The notes under the pieces are model-generated. The model did not search any database. It saw nothing but the letters and a program-made list of their open reading frames with translations, and was not told the DNA's origin. From Nostoc sp. GT001 (GTDB lineage Bacteria > Cyanobacteriota > Cyanobacteriia > Cyanobacteriales > Nostocaceae): a stretch of 9,111 nt of DNA. The first letter of the stretch is position 1; every line of letters begins with the position of its first letter. The stretch covers positions 3,274,591 through 3,283,701 of the forward strand of contig NZ_JAUDRJ010000003.1 in the NCBI RefSeq assembly GCF_030382115.1, read 5' to 3'. A program made the translations under genes and the position numbers. Of this stretch, positions 1 to 6,497 are shown piece after piece.

Positions 1-97
1 TCCTTGTTAATGCTTGTTATTTCGTTATTATGCTCTGCTGCATTTGATAATATCTTGGATATTTGGAGAGTCTTTATATTGGTGGGGAAATGGGGAA

Positions 98-122
98 GCA
101 GCACTTCTCTACGAGAGGCTGC
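98..122. repeat. Short palindromic repeat with TCTCTACGAGA core
   Basis: GCAGC (98-102) and GCTGC (118-122) form a 5-bp outer stem around the core TCTCTACGAGA (107-117), which can itself pair through TCTC/GAGA. The same 11-base core recurs at 3710-3720 in a longer palindrome, so this is a dispersed repeat family and not a one-off. From general knowledge, such elements are frequent in Nostoc intergenic DNA. Confidence 0.6.
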
Positions 123-168
123 ACTTCGACTACGCTCAGTAACCAAGAAGAAGTTGCAGTAAATTTTT

Positions 169-252
169 CCCCTCTGCCCCCCTGCCCCTCTGCTCCCCTG
201 CTCCCCTGCTCCCCTGCTCCCCTGCCCCTCTGCTCTCCTGCCCCCTGCCTCT
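169..252. repeat. C-rich octanucleotide tandem repeat
   Basis: Four exact copies of CTGCTCCC run from 190 to 221, flanked on both sides by degenerate copies such as CTGCCCCT and CTGCTCTC. The tract is pyrimidine-only apart from the G in each unit. It resembles the short tandemly repeated repetitive sequences common in heterocystous cyanobacteria. Copy number is likely to vary between strains through slippage. Confidence 0.8.
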
Positions 253-405
253 TTACCCTATACCCAAAGTTAAAAATCCCATACATTCAATGCCGGACAG
301 CATCTAGATTTGTTAATCTAAGAATAATAGAGATAGTACTGGCGTAGCTGCTTAAAATCTATCGGGCAGCAAATTTCTATTAAAAGTAATATAAGAGAAA
401 GAATT

Positions 406-909
406 ATGACGGCGTTTGAACCTCAAAGCATCCGCTCGTATAGCCAAGAAGATGTCCAACAAATTCTGCACTTAGCGATCGCTCGTCAAGCAGATGATAA
501 AGACACAGAATTTTCTTATGAGCATATATTAGAAATTGCTGCTGAGTTAGAAATTTCACCTGAGTCTTTAAAATTAGCAGAACGTGATTGGGTTGCACAA
601 CAGGGGCAACTCCAACAACGAAAAGCTTTTGACGCTTATCGCATCAGAAGATTTCAGAAACGCCTAAGCAAATATGCAATTTCCACTGGCTTTTTTATAC
701 TGCTTGATTTAATCACAGGTGGCGGAATTTCTTGGTCGCTGTACATTTTGCTATTCTGCGGATTGCCTGTAGCGCTTGATGTCTGGAATACCTTTCAAAT
801 CAAAGGTGAAGAGTATGAAATGGCATTCCAAAAGTGGAGTCGTAACCATCAGATTAAGAAAACCATCAGCACAGTTTTGAATAAGTGGTTTAAGGTATTA
901 CAGGCTTAA
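406..909 (+). CDS. 2TM domain-containing membrane protein
   Basis: This is a 167-residue protein. Residues about 12-65 form a charged helical segment beginning YSQEDVQQILHLAIAR, a motif seen in many cyanobacterial 2TM proteins. It ends with a helix-turn-like ISPESLKLAERDW. Residues about 91-106 and 110-128 are two closely spaced hydrophobic helices with a short GGGISW turn, the layout of the 2TM domain family. Residues about 129-167 are a basic, probably cytoplasmic tail. The ATG at 406 is preceded by a purine-rich AGAGAAAG at 394-401. A HIP1 site lies within the gene at 475-482. The function is unknown. In other proteins the 2TM domain sits at the membrane next to signalling domains such as histidine kinases, but this copy has no kinase domain. 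It converges on the lyase gene and shows no operon partner. Confidence 0.85.
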   Translation: MTAFEPQSIRSYSQEDVQQILHLAIARQADDKDTEFSYEHILEIAAELEISPESLKLAERDWVAQQGQLQQRKAFDAYRIRRFQKRLSKYAISTGFFILLDLITGGGISWSLYILLFCGLPVALDVWNTFQIKGEEYEMAFQKWSRNHQIKKTISTVLNKWFKVLQA

Positions 910-945
910 TCAAAACTTTCCCTAACCCTAACCCATCTCTACTTA

Positions 946-997
946 ATTCCCCCCAGAAACGCCTACTGTGTAAACCGTAGCCAGAAACGGGGGGAAT
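946..997. terminator. Possible bidirectional terminator hairpin between convergent genes
   Basis: ATTCCCCCC (946-954) and GGGGGGAAT (989-997) are perfect 9-bp inverted arms. The 34-base loop can fold further through CTAC/GTAG, and its ends carry a direct repeat CCAGAAACG (953-961 and 981-989). It sits in the 101-bp gap between convergent stop codons, which suits shared transcript termination. Neither side has a proper T-tract, so a role as 3'-end stabiliser or processing signal is equally possible. Confidence 0.45.
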
Positions 998-1010
998 GTT
1001 TACGCTCGAA

Positions 1011-1577
1011 CTAACTAGATACTGAATTAGCCGCCTCGGAAACCTTCTCGGCTGGTGGAAAGCCACCCATACGAATCTCAGAAGTGAAGGAAGTGATACT
1101 AAATCCACCAAAACTCTTAAGGACGTTTACCCGCATTCGTAAATTGGGGCTAGCAAACCACAGGCGTTCCTCTGAGAAGATGGTTTCATCCTCTGTAGTT
1201 AGGATTAAAGCACCATCACTGTCAAATTTATAGCGTCCGGGAACTGGAGTTTTATTGGCATCAACTATTTCTCTCAGTAAACTGCCTTGAGCCGGATTAT
1301 CCGCATCAGGTACCGAAACTAACACAGTTGAACCAGTGTGTTTTGCTTGATCCTTCTCCATTGTGCCGTTCCAGGTAATTTTGGTAGCACAGGAAGCAAA
1401 ACTAGGATTAATGTTGTAACTTTGACACAGCTTGACTGCTTCTGGATGATCTAATGCCAGCGCCTCAATGATAATATCTGACTTGCTATGTTCCGATTGG
1501 TTAAAAGCCAAATGTTGACTAGTACGATGAGAAAACCATTTACCAGTACTTAACTGAAAAAACTCTTCAATATTCAT
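1011..1577 (-). CDS. cpcS: CpcS/CpeS-family phycobiliprotein chromophore lyase
   Basis: This is a 188-residue protein, normal for the CpcS/CpeS/CpcU family. These are lipocalin-like beta barrels that covalently attach phycobilins, usually at the Cys-82/84-type site of phycobiliprotein beta subunits and of allophycocyanin. Family hallmarks are visible: an N-terminal [20 protein letters not shown], then KITWNGTM (residues 66-73), the block [13 protein letters not shown] (137-149), GGFS (157-160) and TSFTSEIR (162-169). The middle (residues about 103-135) differs from the universal lyase sequence as I remember it, so this may be a specialised paralogue. The cpcS symbol is a family-level call and the substrate cannot be deduced. 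The gene lies 75 bp downstream of the NblB-like gene on the same strand, so co-transcription is plausible. The start is the first ATG, with AGGG about ten bases upstream. Confidence 0.88.
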   Translation of the reverse strand: MNIEEFFQLSTGKWFSHRTSQHLAFNQSEHSKSDIIIEALALDHPEAVKLCQSYNINPSFASCATKITWNGTMEKDQAKHTGSTVLVSVPDADNPAQGSLLREIVDANKTPVPGRYKFDSDGALILTTEDETIFSEERLWFASPNLRMRVNVLKSFGGFSITSFTSEIRMGGFPPAEKVSEAANSVSS

Positions 1578-1652
1578 GAATGAAATTACCCTGCATCAAA
1601 ATGCTAAAATTCCCACTTAATTATTATTAAAAGGTAACAGGAGGCTTTAATA

Positions 1653-2333
1653 TTAAGCTTGATTGCCTATTTCCTCAAGCTTCTTGAGGCCAATTCTAGC
1701 TGCCTCAGCAACGTTGAAATGATTGTCTTTTTCCAGGTATTTTAAAGCTGAGACACTCTTGGGAGTGGGAAGATTTCCCAAGGCTTCTGCCAAACGCTGC
1801 CTGACTAACCAATCATCTGATTGGGCGAAACGCAGGATTTTATCTACAGATTCGATGTCTTTAATTTCTCCCAGTGCAGAGATTGCAGCTTGTTGTAACA
1901 CGACTTCTTTGCTATCCAATGCCTGAAGAAGAATTTGACGGGCACGAGGATCTTTAATATTACCTAGAGAAACAGCTGCACTAAATCGCACTAGCCAATC
2001 AGTATCTTCATAAAATGCCCGTGAAAGCACCTCAAAGGCTCTGGCATCACCCAAATATCCTAAAGCACCAGCGGCATCAGCGCGTATACCATAATCGGGG
2101 TCATTTTCGAGAATTTTTACCAAAATAGAATAACATTCTGGCGTTGGCTTGATTCCCAAAGCAAATATTGCCATTGATCGCAGTTGCAAAGATTCGTCAT
2201 CTAGTACCTTTTTAATCAAAGGGACTGCATCTTCAGGGGAAACATGACGCAGATTAGCAAGGGCTACCATGCGATCGCGTAAATTCGGACTTTCTAACTG
2301 AGTAGAAATTTCTTGTAAGCTTAGAGCTGCCAT
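1653..2333 (-). CDS. nblB: HEAT-repeat protein, NblB / CpcE-like phycobilisome protein
   Basis: This 226-residue all-helical protein consists almost wholly of about six HEAT (PBS-lyase-type) repeats. Each carries a turn of the form D..W/G-[IV]-R followed by A..ALG, for example near residues 49-60, 80-94, 111-124, 145-155 and 173-187. Length and repeat type match NblB, which aids phycobilisome breakdown during nutrient starvation, and also the CpcE/CpcF lyase subunits. The lack of additional domains and the ~220-residue length favour NblB, but a lyase subunit or another scaffold HEAT protein cannot be excluded. It is followed after 75 bp by a bilin lyase gene on the same strand, so a role with tetrapyrrole-bearing proteins fits the context. 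The ribosome-binding site before the ATG is weak. A HIP1 site lies near its 5' end (2271-2278). Confidence 0.72.
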   Translation of the reverse strand: MAALSLQEISTQLESPNLRDRMVALANLRHVSPEDAVPLIKKVLDDESLQLRSMAIFALGIKPTPECYSILVKILENDPDYGIRADAAGALGYLGDARAFEVLSRAFYEDTDWLVRFSAAVSLGNIKDPRARQILLQALDSKEVVLQQAAISALGEIKDIESVDKILRFAQSDDWLVRQRLAEALGNLPTPKSVSALKYLEKDNHFNVAEAARIGLKKLEEIGNQA

Positions 2334-2669
2334 TTAGTTCAAAGCGTTTTCTTTACTTATCTTAATTTACTCGATCTGTTCATCAGGCTGTCGCCATCGT
2401 GAAGTAGGAGTTTGGCGACTTTACAAAATGGCTCAATTATGAGTGAAGAATAAACAAATGTTACTTACCGTGAGAATATATATTGAATTTAGCAGTAATT
2501 AAGGGATAATCTTCAAAGCTTCAGTCGCTTGTTTTTTGTTGAATGTAGATGTAGGGCGATCGCACCTTGTCGTCAAAAATCGCACTTTTCCCTCAAACAT
2601 AGCTTTGTGTCCACCCTCTTACGCTAAAGTTGCATAAGAACGTGCATCTAAAGCCAGGAGGAAAGAGTT
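2334..2669. other. Divergent intergenic spacer between the NblB-like and oxidoreductase genes
   Basis: This 336-bp spacer must hold the promoters for both flanking genes. It contains a modest inverted repeat, GTCGCC (2390-2395) with GGCGAC (2414-2419), and a HIP1 site at 2556-2563. No convincing -35/-10 pair or known riboswitch was recognised, and no coding potential is evident. Confidence 0.6.
2656..2661 (+). promoter_or_regulatory. Strong Shine-Dalgarno deciding a GTG start
   Basis: AGGAGG lies eight bases before the GTG at 2670. It is a perfect Shine-Dalgarno sequence and makes the GTG, which begins the conserved MKAVLM N-terminus of the family, the secure start. Confidence 0.85.
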
Positions 2670-3683
2670 GTGAAAGCAGTCTTGATGACAGCAGCTGGCA
2701 GTCCCGAAGTTCTGCAAGTACAGGATGTGCCAAACCCCGCTGTTCCTGTCGGGAATACTGAACTTTTAGTGCGTTTGGTGGCGGCTGGCATTAACCCCAT
2801 TGACACTAAACTTCGTAGTCGAGGCAGTTTCTACCCCGATCGCACGCCGACAATTTTAGGATGTGATGGTGCAGGTATTGTTGAAGCAGTGGGTGCTGGT
2901 GTTCAGCGTTTTCGCGCAGGTGATGAAGTATATTTTTGCTATGGTGGCTTGGGCGCACACCAAGGAAATTACGCTGAATATACCGTTGTGGATGAGCGGT
3001 TTGTGGCACGTAAACCCGCCTCTATCTCCTTTGCCGAAGCAGCAGCAGCGCCTTTAGTATTAATCACCGCCTGGGAAGCTTTATATGAACGGGGACGATT
3101 AGAACCTGGAGATCGGGTTTTGATTCATGCCGGTGCTGGTGGTGTCGGACATGTAGCAATTCAATTGGCGAAACTCAAAGGTGCTACTGTTTCCACCACC
3201 GTGGGTTCTGAGGAAAAAGCTAATTTCGTCAAAGAACTCGGTGCCGATAATGTAATTTTTTACAAACAAACAGACTTTGTGCAAGCGGTATTAGATTGGA
3301 CTGGTGGCGAAGGTGTAGACTTGGCTTTTGATACCGTAGGCGGCGAAACCTTTCACAAAACCTTCCCCGCAGTGCGAGTCTATGGCGATATTGTTACCAT
3401 TCTCGAACCAGATGCCAATACTGTTTGGAAAACTGCTAGAATTCGCAACCTCCGCATCGGTTTAGAATTCATGTTGGCACCAGCATTGCTAGGATTACAA
3501 GATAGTCTCCACCATCATGCAGAAATTCTCGAACAATCTGCCACCTGGATCGATGAAGGCAAATTAAAAATCCATGTCAGTCACAAATTTCCCTTAAAAG
3601 AAGCAGCTAAAGCCCACCAATTAATTGAAAGTGGGTCTGTGGCAGGTAAAATTGTTCTGCTGATTAGCGACGAATTTGCATAA
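2670..3683 (+). CDS. Zinc-independent MDR oxidoreductase, NADPH:quinone reductase type
   Basis: This 337-residue medium-chain dehydrogenase/reductase is full length for the family. The N-terminal GroES-like domain (residues 1 to about 125) starts MKAVLM and carries the quinone-oxidoreductase-type segment LGCDGAGIVEAVGAGV in place of the zinc-enzyme GHE motif. The catalytic-zinc and structural-zinc cysteine patterns are not seen, so a zinc-free enzyme is likely. The Rossmann domain has the NADP-binding AGAGGVG (154-160). After it come WTGGEGVDLAFDTVGG and a C-terminal GKIVL as in quinone reductases. Expected chemistry is NAD(P)H-dependent reduction of a quinone or an activated alkene, in the cytosol. 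The exact substrate cannot be read from sequence. It starts at GTG with AGGAGG eight bases upstream. Its last eight bases overlap the TTG of the next gene, which may allow translational coupling, although no shared function is apparent. Confidence 0.92.
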   Translation: MKAVLMTAAGSPEVLQVQDVPNPAVPVGNTELLVRLVAAGINPIDTKLRSRGSFYPDRTPTILGCDGAGIVEAVGAGVQRFRAGDEVYFCYGGLGAHQGNYAEYTVVDERFVARKPASISFAEAAAAPLVLITAWEALYERGRLEPGDRVLIHAGAGGVGHVAIQLAKLKGATVSTTVGSEEKANFVKELGADNVIFYKQTDFVQAVLDWTGGEGVDLAFDTVGGETFHKTFPAVRVYGDIVTILEPDANTVWKTARIRNLRIGLEFMLAPALLGLQDSLHHHAEILEQSATWIDEGKLKIHVSHKFPLKEAAKAHQLIESGSVAGKIVLLISDEFA

Positions 3684-5982
3684 TTTATCTTTTAAACGCA
3701 TAGGCGCTTCTCTACGAGACGCTACGCGAACGCCTTCCCGCAGGGTAGGTACGCAGAGGTTAAACGCAAAGGTACACAAAGGAGTTTCTCTGCGTACCTC
3801 TGCGCTTCCCTTAGCGTTCCTTTGCGTTTTACTTCTCCTCCTCCCCCTACCAGCTTCGGCAGCACAAACACAACTAGAACGCACACCCTTAACCCTAGAA
3901 TTATTACAAGAACGACTACGCACACCGACACTCCGCGAAGGTAATTTAACTATCGATTTGCAGAAGATGGCGATCGATTTGCGCCCAGAAAACGCCAGCT
4001 TCCGTGATACTTTTTACCAACTACTGCGAAAAGAACTTGGAACAAAACCTCTAGGTTTAGACCTCAGCTATGCTTTGATTCTGGGGGATTTTGTCGGCAG
4101 CGATTTGGGTTTAAGAACACCATTGTATGCAAAAGCGATGTCTGGCGACAAGCCGCGAGGCGTCTACGCACCCATTTTCACTGCTACCGAACAAGAAAAA
4201 CTAGAACGTTTGCGCTTCGTTTGTCTAGAGTCACTCGCCATCGCTTTACCCAACTCCAAAGATTGTCGATCGCTTCTAGGAACAGAGTCAACCCCAGCCA
4301 GTGAAATCGCCGTCTTTCGTGGTGTCTTAACACTGGTGCAAACTCGCTTCAATGGCGAAGTGAAGTTCTCCAATACATTTTTTCTTCAGTCTGTGGATGC
4401 CCAAGGTGCAACTTTTCTTCAACCCACTAACTGGACTGAAACGAGATTTGCTCGTCCTGTTAGTTTCACCAGTGCTAACTTCCAGCAACCAAGCAATTTT
4501 CAGGGCAGTATATTTTTTGAGAAAGCTAACTTTAAAAAAATTAAATTTCGGGAACTGGCTGATTTTCAAGGTAGTATCTTTGAGACAACTGCCAACTTTA
4601 ACCAAGCAACTTTTAAACAGTTGGCTAAATTTAGTAGTGTCCAATGGCAAGGAAATGCTGATTTTTCTGAAGTGGATTTTGCCAATCAAGCCCAGTTTAC
4701 TAAAGCAGATTTTAATCAGTTCCTCCTTTTAACAGAAGCGACTTTCGAGCAATCTGTAAGCTTCCGAGAAGCGGAGTTTAACCAATTGGTAAATCTGCAA
4801 GGTGCAAATATTCTGAACCTTGCAGATTTTAGTGATGCCAGGTTTGCTAAGGAGGCTTGTTTAAGCGTATCTGGTTTAACTTTTAACTCTAACCAAGCGA
4901 AAATTTTAGGTAATCCCGGTGAGATTGGTAAGATGTTCTGCATCCCAACATTACAAGGTAATCAAAACATCTTGCGGAATTTGGGGCAAAATTTCCGTCA
5001 GCAGCAGCAAGTTGCCGATGCTAATGAACTGGAATACACAAAACAACGACTGCGATTAATCGAATTTGGCCATCGTTTGACGGCTACAAATATTAATAGT
5101 GCAACTGTTGCCAGTTTGATTAATCTGGGTTTTTCTGCAACTCAAGCCCAAGCGATCGCCCAGCGTCGTCTGGTAAAATCCTTTCGCAACAGTAGTGAGT
5201 TACTCACCATAGCAGACATCGATTTAGAAAAATATACCAAACTAAGCGATCGCTTAATTGTTGGCGAAACCCTTTCTATAGTTGGGTGGTTGCTGCAAGC
5301 TTGGAGTTGGTTGGCGTTGAGTGTATTGTTATTGTTGAGTGGCTATGGGACAAATTTTTGGTTAGTGTTTGGCGTAGGAGGATTAGCGATCGCTTATTTC
5401 GGCTTACTATTTTGGCTAGTGGATCGCTACCGTCGGCTGCATCCCGTACCAATTATTCCCACATCCTACGAAACCATTTCGATATTAGTCAGTTTTAGCA
5501 TTTTAGAATTCTTCAGCTTACTAGCGATCTTTCGCAATGCTGAACAACCTTGGCTGACATTGGGATGTCTTTTCATAATTATTGTCCCCGTCCCAATGGC
5601 TTTATTGATCCGACTTTACCAACAAGGTCGTTATCATGACTTAATGGACGTTTCTTACTTTACAGAAGACGGCACATTTCGCCAGTTACGATTATTGATT
5701 GGGCGTTTGCCAGTCATACCAAGGAATCAGACGTTTCGTGAACGATATATGCCCTTGTTGTGCGATCGCCGTTGGAACTGGCTCAACTACTATGATTTTA
5801 GTCTCAACAACTTAGTTAAATTAGGATTTAATGATATTCGCCTGCGAGATGAACATTTACCAGGTATTATCTCTGCACTTGCTTGGTATCAATGGAGTTT
5901 GGGTTTAATTTACATTACGCTAGTTTTGTGGACACTTTCTCGCACAATTCCGGGATTGAATTTGCTGATTTATCTGAAGTAA
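3676..5982 (+). CDS. Exported pentapeptide-repeat protein with HhH-like segment and C-terminal membrane domain
   Basis: This is a 768-residue multidomain protein. Residues 42-63 form a signal-peptide-like core ending ASA-AQ. Residues about 64-220 are an unassigned mixed domain. Residues about 222-395 are degenerate pentapeptide repeats of the A-x-F type (SANF, KANF, ADFQGS, TANFNQATF, ADFSEVDF, EATF), predicting a right-handed quadrilateral beta-helix. Residues about 470-527 resemble a ComEA-type helix-hairpin-helix (NINSATVASLINLGFSATQA, then SELLTIADID), but the hairpin glycines are poorly kept. Residues about 534-583, 599-647 and 736-755 contain roughly five hydrophobic helices. The protein is probably in the inner membrane with the repeat domain outside the cytoplasm; function is unknown. 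The start is uncertain. TTG at 3676 is the only standard start before the signal peptide and lacks a Shine-Dalgarno. The next ATG (3967, residue 98) would delete the signal. The first ~52 codons overlap dispersed repeats. Confidence 0.85.
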   Translation: MHNLSFKRIGASLRDATRTPSRRVGTQRLNAKVHKGVSLRTSALPLAFLCVLLLLLPLPASAAQTQLERTPLTLELLQERLRTPTLREGNLTIDLQKMAIDLRPENASFRDTFYQLLRKELGTKPLGLDLSYALILGDFVGSDLGLRTPLYAKAMSGDKPRGVYAPIFTATEQEKLERLRFVCLESLAIALPNSKDCRSLLGTESTPASEIAVFRGVLTLVQTRFNGEVKFSNTFFLQSVDAQGATFLQPTNWTETRFARPVSFTSANFQQPSNFQGSIFFEKANFKKIKFRELADFQGSIFETTANFNQATFKQLAKFSSVQWQGNADFSEVDFANQAQFTKADFNQFLLLTEATFEQSVSFREAEFNQLVNLQGANILNLADFSDARFAKEACLSVSGLTFNSNQAKILGNPGEIGKMFCIPTLQGNQNILRNLGQNFRQQQQVADANELEYTKQRLRLIEFGHRLTATNINSATVASLINLGFSATQAQAIAQRRLVKSFRNSSELLTIADIDLEKYTKLSDRLIVGETLSIVGWLLQAWSWLALSVLLLLSGYGTNFWLVFGVGGLAIAYFGLLFWLVDRYRRLHPVPIIPTSYETISILVSFSILEFFSLLAIFRNAEQPWLTLGCLFIIIVPVPMALLIRLYQQGRYHDLMDVSYFTEDGTFRQLRLLIGRLPVIPRNQTFRERYMPLLCDRRWNWLNYYDFSLNNLVKLGFNDIRLRDEHLPGIISALAWYQWSLGLIYITLVLWTLSRTIPGLNLLIYLK
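3703..3734. repeat. Dispersed palindromic repeat with TCTCTACGAGA core, inside a coding frame
   Basis: A 32-base element is bounded by GGCG and CGCC and contains the core TCTCTACGAGA (3710-3720), also present at 107-117. It is read as residues 10-20 of the pentapeptide-repeat protein. Such elements are normally intergenic, so its position here points to recent insertion or to a mis-extended reading frame. Confidence 0.65.
3748..3829. repeat. Interleaved inverted repeat of GCAGAG/GCAAAG units
   Basis: Two perfect 11-bp inverted pairs are present. Pair A is GGTACGCAGAG (3748-3758) with CTCTGCGTACC (3788-3798). Pair B is AAACGCAAAGG (3762-3772) with CCTTTGCGTTT (3819-3829). Their order is A, B, A', B', so the stems cross and cannot both form as simple nested hairpins. 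ACCTCTGC at 3796-3803 offers a second partner for the left A arm. The composition matches the GCAGAG/GCAAAG repeats scattered through Nostoc intergenic regions. Confidence 0.75.
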
Positions 5983-6497
5983 TCTCTGCACTTCGTAGTG
6001 GTGCTAATATTATGCAACGTATTCCAGAGTGCCAGGAACCGTGCTATTTATTGTTATCAGTCTGGCAGTATTACATCAGATAAAAGTGATAGAACATCGG
6101 TTAAATGCAAATTAATTAAATACCTAAAAATTTGGCAAATTTACCCAAACATTGTTCATTGCAATATAATATTTAACCAAATTTAATTTTGACTATACAA
6201 ACATATCAGTTAACTTTTTAAATCATTGTCTAAAAATATCTACAAGTTTGATAAATTCATCAAAATATTTTTCATTGCCCTTCAAAATTAAATCACATAG
6301 ATTGTAAGTGTAAGTAGCATTGATTAAAAATCGATTATCTCCACTTAACCAAGATAATCAAATAATCTAATAGCTACTAACTAGCTTTGCTAACAAAAAG
6401 ACAACAAATCAAAATGACAAAACAGACTTAATTTTTGTCTATTTTATGTTGCGATGCTAGCAAGACTTTTATCAAAACAATAAGAGGATTAATTCTA
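5983..6497. other. AT-rich intergenic region upstream of the repeat-protein pair
   Basis: This 515-bp stretch has no supported gene; the short frames within it have no recognisable composition or homology. It is notably AT-rich. A perfect TATAAT lies at 6165-6170 without a good -35 at the right spacing, about 330 bases before the next start. No terminator with a T-tract follows the upstream gene; the 4-bp hairpin CACT-TCGT-AGTG (5989-6000) is too weak to count. Confidence 0.6.
6482..6488 (+). promoter_or_regulatory. Shine-Dalgarno deciding the ATG at 6498
   Basis: AAGAGGA lies nine bases before the ATG at 6498. This favours that start over the upstream in-frame TTG at 6435, which has no such signal and would add 21 residues of unrelated composition. 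Confidence 0.7.

Larger units (their letters stand above)
1..405. other. Repeat-bearing intergenic region upstream of the 2TM gene
   Basis: No credible gene is visible. The region holds a short palindrome (98-122), a repeat-like segment reading CACTTCGACTACGCTCAG (122-139), and a C-rich octamer tandem (169-252). The last 100 bases before the gene are ordinary AT-rich DNA without a convincing sigma-70 promoter. Short proline-rich reading frames on both strands come from the C-rich tandem and I do not regard them as genes. Confidence 0.7.

Noticed and set aside
74..347. Proline-rich reading frames on both strands through the C-rich octamer tandem
   Set aside because: Composition is dictated by the tandem repeat; the frame shifts with unit number, and there is no start context or conserved motif.
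920..934. CCCTAACCCTAACCC, identical to a telomere-type repeat
   Set aside because: Only two and a half units in a bacterial intergenic gap. Most likely coincidence or part of a C-rich spacer.
5989..6000. Hairpin CACT-TCGT-AGTG after the pentapeptide-repeat gene as a terminator
   Set aside because: The stem is only 4 bp and no T-tract follows.
5998..6186. A 62-codon frame after the pentapeptide-repeat gene
   Set aside because: No ribosome-binding site, no recognisable motif, and composition typical of AT-rich intergenic DNA.
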